Part shown: positions 19,701 to 27,781 of the stretch, piece by piece
Layout: each line of letters begins with the position of its first letter
Numbering within the stretch: position 1 is the stretch's first letter
Origin: Variovorax flavidus
Lineage (GTDB): Bacteria > Pseudomonadota > Gammaproteobacteria > Burkholderiales > Burkholderiaceae_C
Assembly (NCBI RefSeq): GCF_030317145.1
Contig: NZ_JASZYE010000008.1
Coordinates: forward strand, 120,537 to 184,536
Direction: 5' to 3'
DNA length: 64,000 bases
The notes under the pieces: generated by a model
Seen by the model: the letters and a program-made list of their open reading frames with translations, nothing else
The model's database searches: none
What the model was told of the DNA's origin: nothing
Translations under genes and position numbers: made by a program

Positions 19701-22547
19701 AAGGTGGCGGAACGCGCCGCGCGTTCGTACGCGGCACGCGCGCAGCCGGCCGCGGGACGCGATGCGATCCAGATCGTCAACGCGCGCGAGCACAACCTCA
19801 AGAATCTCTCGGTCGACATTCCGCGCGGCAAGTTCAGCGTGGTCACCGGCGTGAGTGGTTCGGGCAAGTCCACGCTGGCTTTCGACATCCTGTTCAACGA
19901 AGGACAGCGCCGCTACCTCGAATCGCTGAACGCGTATGCGCGCAGCATCGTGCAGCCCGCGGGCCGGCCCGAGGTAGATGCGGTGTACGGCATTCCGCCC
20001 ACCGTCGCGATCGAGCAGCGGCTGTCGCGCGGCGGCCGCAAGAGCACGGTGGGCACCACCACGGAGGTATGGCACTTCCTGCGCTTGCTTTACGTCAAGC
20101 TCGGCATCCAGCACTGCATCCACGACGGCGCGGCAGTGCAGCCGCAGACGCCGGACAGCATTGCGGCGCAGTTGCTGAAGAACTTCAAGGGCCAGCACAT
20201 CGGCTTGCTCGCGCCGCTGGTGAGCAACCGCAAGGGCGTCTACACCGAGCTGGCCGACTGGGCGCGGCCGCGCGGCTACACGCATCTGCGGGTCGACGGC
20301 GAGTTTCTGCCGACCACGAACTTCCCGCGCATCGACCGCTTCAAGGAGCACAGCATCGAGCTGCCTGTGGCGAGCCTCGACGTGCTGCCATCGCAGGAAA
20401 CCGAATTGCGCCAGGCGCTCACGCGCGCGCTGGAGCACGGCAAGGGCGTGGTTCACGTGCTGAGCGATCTCACGGGCCTGCGTGGCGCGATGATGGCTGG
20501 TTCACCGACCGCCGCCATCGGCCGGGCGCACGTGTTCTCGACGCTGCGTGCCTGCCCGGTGTGCAGCACCAGCTATGCGGAACTCGATCCGCGCCTGTTC
20601 TCGTACAACAGCAAGCATGGCTGGTGCCCCGACTGCGTGGGCACCGGGGTGAAGCTCACGAAGGAGCAGCGCAAGGTCTACGACGACTCGGTGATGGCGG
20701 ACGACCAGAAGGGGCGCGAGCAGACCTTTGCCGAGCCCGAGGCGGAAGACGTCGGCGACGTGGCCTGCCCGACCTGCGAAGGCACGCGGCTCAATGCGAC
20801 GGCGCGGGCTGTGAGCTTCGGCACCTCCGATGCGGCTGGCAATGGCGGCATCGGCATCACCGAGCTGGCGCGGATGAGCGTGGGTGACATTCGCGTGTGG
20901 TTCGAAGGGCTGCGGCTCAGCGGCCGCGAAGCGGAGATCGCGCGCGACCTGGTGCCGGAGATCAAGAGTCGGCTGGAGTTTCTGGAAGAGGTCGGACTGG
21001 GCTATCTCACGCTCGACCGCGGCGCGCCCACATTGAGCGGCGGCGAAGCGCAGCGCATCCGCCTCGCGGCACAACTCGGCAGCAACCTGCAGGGCGTCTG
21101 CTACGTGCTCGACGAGCCGACCATCGGCCTGCATGCGCGCGACAACCAGATCCTGCTGGACGCGCTGCACAAGCTGGGCGACAAGGGCAACACGCTGGTC
21201 GTGGTGGAGCACGACGAGGACACGATCCGCCGCGCCGATCACATCATCGACATCGGCCCGAGTGCGGGCAAGCGAGGCGGGCGGCTGGTGGCAGAGGGCA
21301 CGGTGGCCGATATCCAGGGTGCCGGCGATTCGCAGACGGGGCGCTACCTGCGCGATGCGATCAAGCATCCGCTGCAGGCGCGGCGCCCGGTGCCGATGCC
21401 GGAGCCCGGTGCGCCCGACTGGCTCACGGTGCGCGGTGCGGACCTGCACAACCTGCAGGACGTGACGGTATCGTTGCCGCTGCATCGGCTGGTGGCGGTG
21501 ACCGGCGTCAGCGGCTCGGGCAAGTCGACGCTGGCGCGCGACGTGCTGCTCGCGAATGTGTATGCGGCGGTGGTGCAGCGGATGACCAAGGCCGGGCGCG
21601 ACGCCGATGCGGCCGGCAAGCATCCGAAATGGGTTGGATGCAGCGCGGTCGAGGGCTACGAGACCATCGACCGCGTACTGGAGGTCGACCAGACGCCCAT
21701 CGGCAAGACGCCGCGCAGCTGCCCGGCGACCTACATCGGTTTCTGGGACACGATCCGCAAGCTGTTCGCCGACACGCTGGAAGCGAAGGCGCGGGGCTAT
21801 GGTCCGGCGCGCTTCAGCTTCAACACGGGCGAGGGCCGTTGCCCGGGCTGCGACGGCGCGGGTGTTCGCACCATCGAGATGAGTTTCCTGCCCGACGTGA
21901 AGGTCCCCTGTGAGGTGTGCCATGGCGCACGCTTCAACCCGGAGACGCTGGCCGTGAGCTGGCGTGGCAAGAGCATCGGCGATGTGCTGCAGATGGAGGT
22001 CGACGAGGCCGTGGAGTTCTTCGCGTCGATGCCCAACATCAGCCATCCGCTGCAGTTGCTCAAGGATGTGGGGCTGGGCTATCTCACGCTGGGCCAGCCT
22101 TCGCCGACGTTGTCTGGCGGCGAGGCGCAGCGCATCAAGCTCGTGACCGAGCTCAGCAAGGTGCGCGACGACGTCACGCGGCGCGGCAACAAGGCGCCGC
22201 ACACGCTGTATGTGCTCGACGAGCCGACGGTGGGGTTGCACATGGCGGACGTCGAGAAGCTGATCCACGTGCTGCACCGGCTGGTGAACGGCGGGCACAG
22301 CGTGGTGGTGATCGAGCATGACCTGGATGTGATCGCGGAAGCCGATTGGCTGATCGACCTCGGGCCTGAGGGCGGCAACGCCGGTGGGCGCGTGGTGGCT
22401 GCGGCGCCGCCTGAAGAGGTGGTGCGGCTCGGTACGCATACCGGTGTTGCGCTGGCGCCGGTGCTGGCCCGGTCGCTGGAGAAGCATGTGGTGCTGACAT
22501 TGCCTGTGCAGGAAGCTACGCCTTCGCCTATTCGGCGGGAGGCCTGA
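16731..22547 (+). CDS. uvrA: Tandem-duplicated UvrA (excinuclease ABC subunit A), four ATPase cassettes
   Basis: A 1938-residue protein, twice the usual ~940-1000. Walker A motifs lie near residues 33 (GPSGSGKSS), 669, 1040 and 1591 (all GVSGSGKST). ABC signatures LSGGE(V/A)QR lie near 517, 861, 1435 and 1794, each with its own Walker B (VLDEPSIGL, LFDEPTTGL, VLDEPTIGL, VLDEPTVGL). Zinc-finger cysteine pairs occur near 397, 768-793, 1274-1302, 1345 and 1704-1728. Each half is therefore a full UvrA with two ATPases. UvrA recognises bulky DNA lesions and loads UvrB. ATG 16731 follows AAGG by 5 nt; an ATG at 16704 is possible. No uvrB or ssb gene is adjacent. Confidence 0.95.
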   Translation: MTQGSIRIRGARQHNLQNLDLDIRTGEMTVVTGPSGSGKSSLVFDTLYAEGQRRYVETFSAYARQFLDRMDKPAVDKVEGVPPAIAIDQTNPVRSSRSTVGTMTELNDHLKLLFARAAQLFDRETALPVRHDSPDSIYAELVSRAAAAGDPRVVLTFPVELPASTSADEVTQWLSASGFTRVQAEREVATPTGPRKVLDVVADRFRIAGAERARVVEAIEVALKRGSGRLTVYALSAEEGTEPDIWKFSTGLHCPESDIRYTDPIPSMFSFNSAVGACETCRGFGRVIGVDLGLVIPNDKLTLRAGAIKTIQTPAWKEAQDDLMRHAEAAGVPRDTPWNKLTDEQKHWVIEGTPNYKEGNWNKQWYGVRRFFAYLESKAYKMHIRVLLSKYRSYTPCPVCAGARLKLESLLWRIGSKEDADAVLPPAKRFMPVGAKWSREQLEALPGLCLHDLMLLPIERLRRFFDGIESHGNSSTASEGDVQALKLLFEEITTRLRYLHDVGIGYLTLDRQSRTLSGGEVQRINLTTALGTSLVNTLFVLDEPSIGLHPRDMNRITEAMLRLRDAGNTLVVVEHDPAVMLAADRVIDMGPGPGVRGGQIVFDGSTDALRDAETLTGQYLGGRKQIGMGFRRMVSDNTPRLILEGVREHNLQDVTVELPLARLVCITGVSGSGKSTLVQDVLAPALMRHFGKATETPGAHDRMLGADHLSDVVFVDQSPIGKTARSNPASYVGAWDAIREIFATAGLSRQRGYTASKFSFNSGDGRCPTCGGSGFEHVEMQFLSDVYLRCPDCDGKRYRPEILEVTIERAGRAVNVADVLDLTVAEAAAAFASDREVLRMLQPIVDVGLDYVKLGQPVPTLSGGEAQRLKLAGFLAEAAKNASASKQPLARKGTLFLFDEPTTGLHFDDIARLMRALRKLLEAGHSLVVIEHNLDVIRASDWLIDLGPEGGEGGGQVVAVGTPEQVRENRASLTGAALADYELAIGPGAYKVAERAARSYAARAQPAAGRDAIQIVNAREHNLKNLSVDIPRGKFSVVTGVSGSGKSTLAFDILFNEGQRRYLESLNAYARSIVQPAGRPEVDAVYGIPPTVAIEQRLSRGGRKSTVGTTTEVWHFLRLLYVKLGIQHCIHDGAAVQPQTPDSIAAQLLKNFKGQHIGLLAPLVSNRKGVYTELADWARPRGYTHLRVDGEFLPTTNFPRIDRFKEHSIELPVASLDVLPSQETELRQALTRALEHGKGVVHVLSDLTGLRGAMMAGSPTAAIGRAHVFSTLRACPVCSTSYAELDPRLFSYNSKHGWCPDCVGTGVKLTKEQRKVYDDSVMADDQKGREQTFAEPEAEDVGDVACPTCEGTRLNATARAVSFGTSDAAGNGGIGITELARMSVGDIRVWFEGLRLSGREAEIARDLVPEIKSRLEFLEEVGLGYLTLDRGAPTLSGGEAQRIRLAAQLGSNLQGVCYVLDEPTIGLHARDNQILLDALHKLGDKGNTLVVVEHDEDTIRRADHIIDIGPSAGKRGGRLVAEGTVADIQGAGDSQTGRYLRDAIKHPLQARRPVPMPEPGAPDWLTVRGADLHNLQDVTVSLPLHRLVAVTGVSGSGKSTLARDVLLANVYAAVVQRMTKAGRDADAAGKHPKWVGCSAVEGYETIDRVLEVDQTPIGKTPRSCPATYIGFWDTIRKLFADTLEAKARGYGPARFSFNTGEGRCPGCDGAGVRTIEMSFLPDVKVPCEVCHGARFNPETLAVSWRGKSIGDVLQMEVDEAVEFFASMPNISHPLQLLKDVGLGYLTLGQPSPTLSGGEAQRIKLVTELSKVRDDVTRRGNKAPHTLYVLDEPTVGLHMADVEKLIHVLHRLVNGGHSVVVIEHDLDVIAEADWLIDLGPEGGNAGGRVVAAAPPEEVVRLGTHTGVALAPVLARSLEKHVVLTLPVQEATPSPIRREA

Positions 22548-22551
22548 CTAG

Positions 22552-22569
22552 AGGGGTTTTCTCCCCTTT
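22552..22569 (+). terminator. Weak terminator-like hairpin after uvrA
   Basis: AGGGG-TTTTCT-CCCCT with a three-T tail begins 5 nt after the uvrA stop. The stem is only 5 bp, so termination here is doubtful. Confidence 0.35.
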
Positions 22570-22577
22570 GGTAGGGC

Positions 22578-22760
22578 GCCCGGCACGCGGTGCGCGCTGG
22601 CCGACCCCGCTACGCCGGCCCTTCGGGCTGCCCTGCAGTGCTCGCTTCAGGCGGGGTCCGCGCAAACTCGCTTCGCTCAGACACGCGCGGCCCTGATCCG
22701 CCTGAAGCTGCGCGCTTCGGCGGCGTAGAGGGGTCGGCCAGCGCGCACCGCATGCCGGGC
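22578..22760. repeat. 183-bp palindromic repeat, copy 1
   Basis: The outer 40-nt arms (22578-22617 and 22721-22760) are inverted repeats with 38 of 40 matches. Inside, GCTTCAGGCGG pairs with CCGCCTGAAGC and GGGTCCGCGC can pair in part with GCGCGGCCC, giving a branched cruciform or RNA fold. A second copy of identical length lies at 26162-26344. It fills most of the uvrA-deacetylase gap. Confidence 0.88.
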
Positions 22761-22833
22761 TTGGGGGTTTGCGACGGGTGCGTACGCCGGTGGCGCAGGT
22801 CCCTTTTCATGCGAGCCGCGCTAATCTACGCAC

Positions 22834-23880
22834 ATGCTCACGATCTACAACGTTCGCCATTCGGTTCATCACGGCAAGGTGGAGATGTTCAGGGGCGAGC
22901 TGGTGCCGTGCTTCGAGGTTCCGGCGCGTGCCGACTACGTCCTGCGTGAACTGCAGGAGCGCAATCTTGGATCCATCGAGTCGCCGGACGCGTTTGACGA
23001 TGCGGCCATGGGCCGCGTGCACGCGCCGCGCTATCTCGAGTTCCTCGCCAACGCATGGAGCGAATGGGTGGCACTCGATCCGGCCAACGCCGAGCGCGAT
23101 GCCTTGCCTTCGTACTGGCCGATCCGCACCTTTCGATCCGATGTGCTGCCCGCGAGCTTTCCCGCGCGCATGGGCTTGTTTTCGTACGACGCGGGCACGC
23201 CGCTGACATCGGGAACCTGGGAGGCTGCACGTGCGGGCGCCTGTTGCGCGTTGACTGCCGCGGCGCGGGTGCTGCAGGGGCAGCGCGCGGCGTTCGCGCT
23301 CACGCGGCCGCCGGGGCACCATGCGGGCGCGGATTTCTTTGGCGGCTATTGCTTTCTCAACAATGCGGCGATTGCGGCGCAGTCGTTGCGCGATGCCGGC
23401 GTGAAGCGCGTTGCGGTGCTCGACATCGACTATCACCACGGCAACGGCACGCAGGCGATCTTCTACGAACGGGCCGACGTGCAGTTCACGAGCATCCATG
23501 GCGATCCGCACACCGAATACCCCTACTACCTGGGCTACGCCGACGAGCGTGGCGCGGGCGCCGGATCGGGCTTCAATCGCAACTTGCCGCTGGCGCGCGG
23601 TACAGGCTTTTCGGCTTGGCGAGAGGCGCTGAAGGATGCGTTGAGCGGCATCGCCAAATACAAGCCCGGTGCGCTGGTCGTGTCGCTGGGCCTCGACACT
23701 TTCGAGGGCGACCCGATCGCGGGCTTCACGCTCGCCACGGCCGACTACCTGCGTATCGGTGAGGACATCGCGCGCGCCGGGCTGCCGACGGTGTTCGTCT
23801 TCGAAGGCGGTTATGCGGTGGCGGAGGTCGGCGTCAACGCGGTCAACGTGCTTGACGGATTCATGCAACACGCGGGCTGA
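22834..23880 (+). CDS. Histone deacetylase family protein, acetylpolyamine amidohydrolase-like
   Basis: A 348-residue zinc hydrolase of the arginase/deacetylase fold. Visible motifs are RPPGHHAG near residue 153 (the catalytic His pair), GYCFLNNAAIAA near 168, VLDIDYHHGNGTQ near 192 (the Asp and His zinc ligands) and SLGLDTFEGDP near 290 (the third ligand Asp). The N-terminus and length resemble the bacterial acetylpolyamine amidohydrolases, which remove acetyl groups from acetylated putrescine, cadaverine or spermidine. It is separated from uvrA by the palindromic repeat and probably has its own promoter. Confidence 0.9.
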   Translation: MLTIYNVRHSVHHGKVEMFRGELVPCFEVPARADYVLRELQERNLGSIESPDAFDDAAMGRVHAPRYLEFLANAWSEWVALDPANAERDALPSYWPIRTFRSDVLPASFPARMGLFSYDAGTPLTSGTWEAARAGACCALTAAARVLQGQRAAFALTRPPGHHAGADFFGGYCFLNNAAIAAQSLRDAGVKRVAVLDIDYHHGNGTQAIFYERADVQFTSIHGDPHTEYPYYLGYADERGAGAGSGFNRNLPLARGTGFSAWREALKDALSGIAKYKPGALVVSLGLDTFEGDPIAGFTLATADYLRIGEDIARAGLPTVFVFEGGYAVAEVGVNAVNVLDGFMQHAG

Positions 23881-23915
23881 GCGAGCGCCCCGCGCGGCGG
23901 TCGGGTGACTCGACC

Positions 23916-23947
23916 GGGACATTCCCCCATTGCCCGCGGAATGTCCC
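23916..23947. promoter_or_regulatory. 10-bp perfect inverted repeat upstream of the Bug gene
   Basis: GGGACATTCC and GGAATGTCCC are perfect inverted arms with a 12-nt spacer. They lie 36 nt after the deacetylase stop and 52 nt before the Bug start. No T-run follows, so an operator or RNA stem is as likely as a terminator. Confidence 0.4.
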
Positions 23948-23999
23948 TGCGGCCCAATGGCGGACCGTCGATTTCGACCCGTTTTCCGGAGCCAGCCTC

Positions 24000-24962
24000 A
24001 TGTTTCGTCGTTCTCTCTTGTGTGCCGCACTTTTCGGCATCGCCGCCACGGCCACGGCCGTGCACGCCCAGAGTTTTCCCACCCGGCCCATCAAGCTCGT
24101 GATCGCCTTCCCTGCCGGCGGGCCCACGGACATCACGATGCGGCAACTGGCCGACAACGCCTCGAAGATCCTCGGCCAGCCGATCGTGGTGGACAACAAG
24201 CCCGGCGCCGGCGGCACCTTGCCCGCGCAGGCGTTGCAGACCGCCGCGCCCGACGGCTACACCATCGGCCAGATCCCGCTCGGCGTGTTCCGCCTGCCGT
24301 ACACCACCAAGATCAACTGGGACCCGGTCAAGGACATCAGCTATGTGATCAACGTCACCGGCTACGCCTTCGGCATCGCGGTGCCGGCCGACAGCCCGAT
24401 CAAGAACTGGAACGAGTTCGTGGCCTATGCCAAGGCCAATCCGGGCAAGCTCACCTACGGCTCGACCGGCACGATGACCAGCCCGCACCTGACGACCGAA
24501 CTGATTGCGCAGCAGTTGGGCATCCAGTTGCAGCACGTGCCGTACAAGGGCAGCGCCGAGCTGTCGCAGGCGGTGCTTGGCAACCACCTGATGGCCATTG
24601 CGGATTCGACCGGCTTCGCGCCGCTGGTGGAGTCGGGCAAGCTGCGCGTGCTCAACACCTGGGGCGAGAAGCGCCTCGCCAAGTTCCCCGACGCGCCCAC
24701 GCTCAAGGAACTGGGAATCGACATCGTGCAGAACTCGCCCTTCGGCATCGGCGCACCCAAGGGCACGCCGCCGGAGGTGGTGAGGAAGCTGCACGACGCC
24801 TTCAAGCAGGCGATGGAAGAACCGAGCTATGTCGCAGCGCTGGGCCGTTACGACATGCTGCCGATCTACATGAGTTCCAGCGACTACGCGAAGTTCGCGC
24901 AGACGACGTTCACGCGCGAGAAGGCGTTGATCGAGAAGCTGGGGTTGGCGAAGCCGCAGTAA
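24000..24962 (+). CDS. Tripartite tricarboxylate transporter substrate-binding protein (Bug family)
   Basis: A 320-residue periplasmic binding protein. A Sec signal peptide (about residues 1-22, ending AVHAQ) precedes the Bug signature SFPTRPIKLVIAFPAGGPTD. KPGAGGTLPAQ and the PDGYT motif follow. Bug proteins capture carboxylates such as tricarboxylates, nicotinate or amino acids for TctAB-type transporters. No tctA or tctB gene is nearby, so it either shares a distant membrane partner or acts as a sensor. A bidirectional terminator follows. Confidence 0.93.
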   Translation: MFRRSLLCAALFGIAATATAVHAQSFPTRPIKLVIAFPAGGPTDITMRQLADNASKILGQPIVVDNKPGAGGTLPAQALQTAAPDGYTIGQIPLGVFRLPYTTKINWDPVKDISYVINVTGYAFGIAVPADSPIKNWNEFVAYAKANPGKLTYGSTGTMTSPHLTTELIAQQLGIQLQHVPYKGSAELSQAVLGNHLMAIADSTGFAPLVESGKLRVLNTWGEKRLAKFPDAPTLKELGIDIVQNSPFGIGAPKGTPPEVVRKLHDAFKQAMEEPSYVAALGRYDMLPIYMSSSDYAKFAQTTFTREKALIEKLGLAKPQ

Positions 24963-24987
24963 GTAGCTAGCGTCGCCACCCTGAAGC

Positions 24988-25020
24988 AAAAAAAAGCCCC
25001 GCAGTGCGGGGCTTTTTTTG
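24988..25020. terminator. Bidirectional rho-independent terminator
   Basis: The stem AGCCCCGC-AGT-GCGGGGCT is flanked by eight A on the left and seven T on the right. It serves the convergent Bug (+) and dctP (-) genes. Confidence 0.9.
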
Positions 25021-25036
25021 TCGGGCGGAGGGGTTC

Positions 25037-26071
25037 TTACTTCTTCCGGGCGGCGATGGCCTGCTCGGCCTTCGCCACGAGGTCGTTGCCGACCGTCGGC
25101 TTCCACTTCGCATACACCGGGCGCGTCGCCTTCACGAAGGCCTCGCGTTCGGCTGGCGACAGTTGCGTGACGGTCACGCCCATCGCCGCGATGTCCTTGA
25201 GCACCGGCTTGTCGGTTTCGACCAGTCCCTTGCGGGCCAGCGCGATGTTCTGCTTGCCGGCGTCGATCGCGGCCTGGCGCACGATGGCTTGGTCGGCTGG
25301 CGTCCAGGAAGCCCAGATTTCCTTGTTGACGACGAACACCAGCGGGTCGCACACATAGCCCCAGGTGCTCACGAATTTCTGGCCGACGGTTTGCATCTTG
25401 AGCACGGTGAAGAGGAACAGCGGGTTCTCCTGGCCGTCGACGGCGCCGCTGGCGAGGGCGGGCTGCGCATCGGCCCAGCTCATCTGCGTGGGGTTGGCGC
25501 CGAGGGTGCTGAAGGTGTCGGAGAAGATGGGCGAGCCGACGACGCGGATCTTCATGCCCTTGAGGTCCTCGGGGGACTTGATGGCCTTCTTCGAGTTGGT
25601 GATTTCGCGGAAGCCGTTTTCACCCCAGGCGAGCGGCACGACGCCGGACTTGTCGAGCGTGGCGAAGATTTCCTTGCCGACTTCGCCTTGCGTGAGCGCG
25701 TCCACTGCCGCGTAGTCGGGCATCAGGAAGGGCATGGAGAAGAGGTTGAGTTGCTTGACCTGCGGCGACCAGTTGATGGTCGAACCGACGGCCATGTCGA
25801 TCACGCCCTGGCGCAGTGCGCTGAACTCGCGCGTCTGGTCGCCCTGGATCAGCGAGACGCCGGGGTAGAGCTTGATGTTGATGCGGCCCTGGGTGCGTTC
25901 CTTCACGAGGTCGGCCCAGATGCGGCCGGCTTCACCCCAGGGGGTGGGTGGGCCGAGCACGAGCGACATCTTGTATTCGGCCTTGTAGGTTTGCGCGGGT
26001 GCGGTGACCGAGAAGGTGCTCAGGGTGGCTGCCACGGCCAGGAGGCCGAGCAGGGAACGACGGAAATTCAT
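25037..26071 (-). CDS. dctP: TRAP transporter substrate-binding protein, DctP family
   Basis: A 344-residue periplasmic protein with a signal peptide (residues 1 to about 26, ending APAQT). It carries typical DctP blocks: a VKERTQGRINIKLYPGVSL segment near residue 57, KSPEDLKGMKIRVVGSPIF near 146, and a helix near SWADAQPALASGAVDGQENPL (175-195). The last of these provides the aromatic/Arg carboxylate site of the family. ATG 26071 has AAGGAGA 8 nt upstream. It is third in the order dctQ-dctM-dctP and is separated from dctM by a 183-bp hairpin repeat. It binds an unidentified organic acid. Confidence 0.93.
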   Translation of the reverse strand: MNFRRSLLGLLAVAATLSTFSVTAPAQTYKAEYKMSLVLGPPTPWGEAGRIWADLVKERTQGRINIKLYPGVSLIQGDQTREFSALRQGVIDMAVGSTINWSPQVKQLNLFSMPFLMPDYAAVDALTQGEVGKEIFATLDKSGVVPLAWGENGFREITNSKKAIKSPEDLKGMKIRVVGSPIFSDTFSTLGANPTQMSWADAQPALASGAVDGQENPLFLFTVLKMQTVGQKFVSTWGYVCDPLVFVVNKEIWASWTPADQAIVRQAAIDAGKQNIALARKGLVETDKPVLKDIAAMGVTVTQLSPAEREAFVKATRPVYAKWKPTVGNDLVAKAEQAIAARKK

Positions 26072-26482
26072 GAGGTCAGTCTCCTTGGGGTAAATCGGAT
26101 GGAACCAGTCCTTGGGTGCACTGGACTTGGGGTGAGGTTTTTGTTGTCGCTTGCGGCGTCCGCCCGGCATACGGTGCGCGCCGGCCGACCCCGCTACGCC
26201 GGCCCTTCGGGCTGCCCTGCAGTGCTCGCTTCAGGCGGGGTCCGCGCAAACTCGCTTCGCTCAAACACGCGCGGCCCTTTTTCCGCCTGAAGCTGCGCGC
26301 TTCGGCGGCGTAGAGGGGTCGGCCGGCGCGCACCGTATGCCGGGTTCCATGGGTGTGCAAAGGCGGCGTCCGCCTCTGACGCTGCGAGCCTGCGCGCCAA
26401 TCACAGCGATTGAGGCGGACAGTTTTCCTGCAACGTGTCACCGCCCACCATCGCCCAACGCACGCGTCCCAAACCAGCATCT
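26072..26482. other. 411-bp gene-free spacer between dctM and dctP
   Basis: It holds palindromic repeat copy 2 (26162-26344), the dctP ribosome site, and on the dctM side a small hairpin AGGCGG-CGT-CCGCCT near 26361-26375. No further reading frame with coding character is seen. The folded repeat probably affects relative expression of the permease and the binding protein, which is an inference. Confidence 0.7.
26162..26344. repeat. 183-bp palindromic repeat, copy 2
   Basis: Outer arms 26162-26201 and 26306-26344 pair almost perfectly. Length, inner stem (GCTTCAGGCGG/CCGCCTGAAGC) and sequence match copy 1 at 22578-22760. At two arm positions both strands of the stem changed together between the copies, keeping pairing. 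Confidence 0.88.
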
Positions 26483-27781
26483 CTAGTAACCCAGCTTCCG
26501 CGGCAACCACAACGCCAGTTCAGGCCACGCAATCACAGCCACCATCACAAGGAACATCGCGAACAGCATCCACCCCACCCAGCGCACCGTCTCTTCCATG
26601 CGCACGTTGGCGATGCGGCAGGACACCATGAGGTTCACGGCCAGCGGCGGCGTGAATTGTCCGAGCGCGACCTTGAGCGTGAGGATCACCCCGAACCACA
26701 CCGGGTCCCACTTGTAGTACTGCACGATCGGCCACAGCAGCGGCACGAAGATCAGGAAGATCGATACGCCGTCGAGGAACATGCCGACCGTGATCAACAT
26801 CAGGATCAGCAGCGACAGCACGCCGTATTCGCCCAGCCCGGAATTCACGATTGCGCGGGTGACCGGATCGATCACGCCCAGCGTCGAGAGCGAGTACGCG
26901 AAGATGCCCGCGAGCGACACCACCAGCAGGATCACCGCCGACAACTCGCCCGATTCGCGCAGGATCACGAACAGATCCCTCACCTTGATCGTGCGGTGGA
27001 TCGCCATGCCCACGAACAGCCCGTAGAACACCGCCACCACGGCCGCCTCGGTTGGCGTGAAGAGGCCGGCGCGCATGCCGCCGAGGATCAGCACCGGCGC
27101 CGCCAGGCCCCAGGTCGCTTCACGAAAACTCTTCCAGAACGGCGGGCGCGGCAGGCTGGATTCGAGCGCGCCCATCTTGTGCTTGCGCGCCAGCCACACC
27201 GCCGGGACGATCAGCGCGATGCCGGCCAGGATGCCGGGGACCATGCCTGCGGCGAACAGCGCCGGCACCGAGGCGCCGGGCACCAGCACCGAGTAGACGA
27301 TGAACGCCACCGACGGCGGAATCAGGATGTCGGTGGCCGCCGCGGCGCCCACCACGCTGGCCGAGTACGCATCGGGGTAGCCCGCGCGCGACATTGCCGT
27401 GATCATCACGGCGCCGACGGCAGCCGCATTGGCCGGGCCCGAGCCCGAGATGCCGCCGAGGAACATCGCCACCACGATCGCGACCAGCGGGAGCATGCCG
27501 GGGCCGCGTCCGACGATCGCGATCGCAAAGTTGACCAGCCGCAACGCCACGCCCGAGCGGTCGAAGATCGAGCCGACCAGCACGAACATCGGGATCGCGA
27601 GCAGCGGATACTTGCCGAGGCCCGCATAGAAGTTCTGCGGCACGGCCAGCAGGCCGAACCATTGCGCGTCGGCGTTGGCGAGCGCGATACAGGCCGCACC
27701 GGCGAGGCCGAGCGCCGCGCCGATCGGCACGCCGACCAGCATCATCAGCAGGAAGGCGACGAAGAGAAGCGTGGGGATCAC
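26483..27781 (-). CDS. dctM: TRAP transporter large permease subunit, DctM
   Basis: A 432-residue protein with about 12 membrane helices. Family motifs include GGISGSGPANAAAVGAVMI near residue 103 and DILIPPSVAFIVYS near 145, and the second repeat has LGQFTPPLAVNLMVSC near 380. It forms the sodium-coupled transport channel with DctQ. GTG 27781 is the start: it overlaps the dctQ stop (GTGA), and the first residues IPTLLFVAFLLMMLVGVPIG match the family N-terminus. The frame is open further upstream but runs inside dctQ. Confidence 0.93.
   Translation of the reverse strand: MIPTLLFVAFLLMMLVGVPIGAALGLAGAACIALANADAQWFGLLAVPQNFYAGLGKYPLLAIPMFVLVGSIFDRSGVALRLVNFAIAIVGRGPGMLPLVAIVVAMFLGGISGSGPANAAAVGAVMITAMSRAGYPDAYSASVVGAAAATDILIPPSVAFIVYSVLVPGASVPALFAAGMVPGILAGIALIVPAVWLARKHKMGALESSLPRPPFWKSFREATWGLAAPVLILGGMRAGLFTPTEAAVVAVFYGLFVGMAIHRTIKVRDLFVILRESGELSAVILLVVSLAGIFAYSLSTLGVIDPVTRAIVNSGLGEYGVLSLLILMLITVGMFLDGVSIFLIFVPLLWPIVQYYKWDPVWFGVILTLKVALGQFTPPLAVNLMVSCRIANVRMEETVRWVGWMLFAMFLVMVAVIAWPELALWLPRKLGY

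Noticed and set aside
16485..20456. 1323-codon - strand open frame opposite uvrA
   Set aside because: It is a shadow of the double UvrA with no recognisable domain; the + strand protein has all expected ATPase motifs.
22590..22949. Short open frames within the 183-bp palindromic repeats
   Set aside because: The frames follow the repeat's symmetry and occur on both strands; no ribosome site or conserved protein feature supports translation.
22578..26344. The 183-bp repeats as a composite transposon carrying the genes between them
   Set aside because: No transposase lies between, flanking target duplications are not visible, and each element is itself palindromic, which fits independent insertion better.
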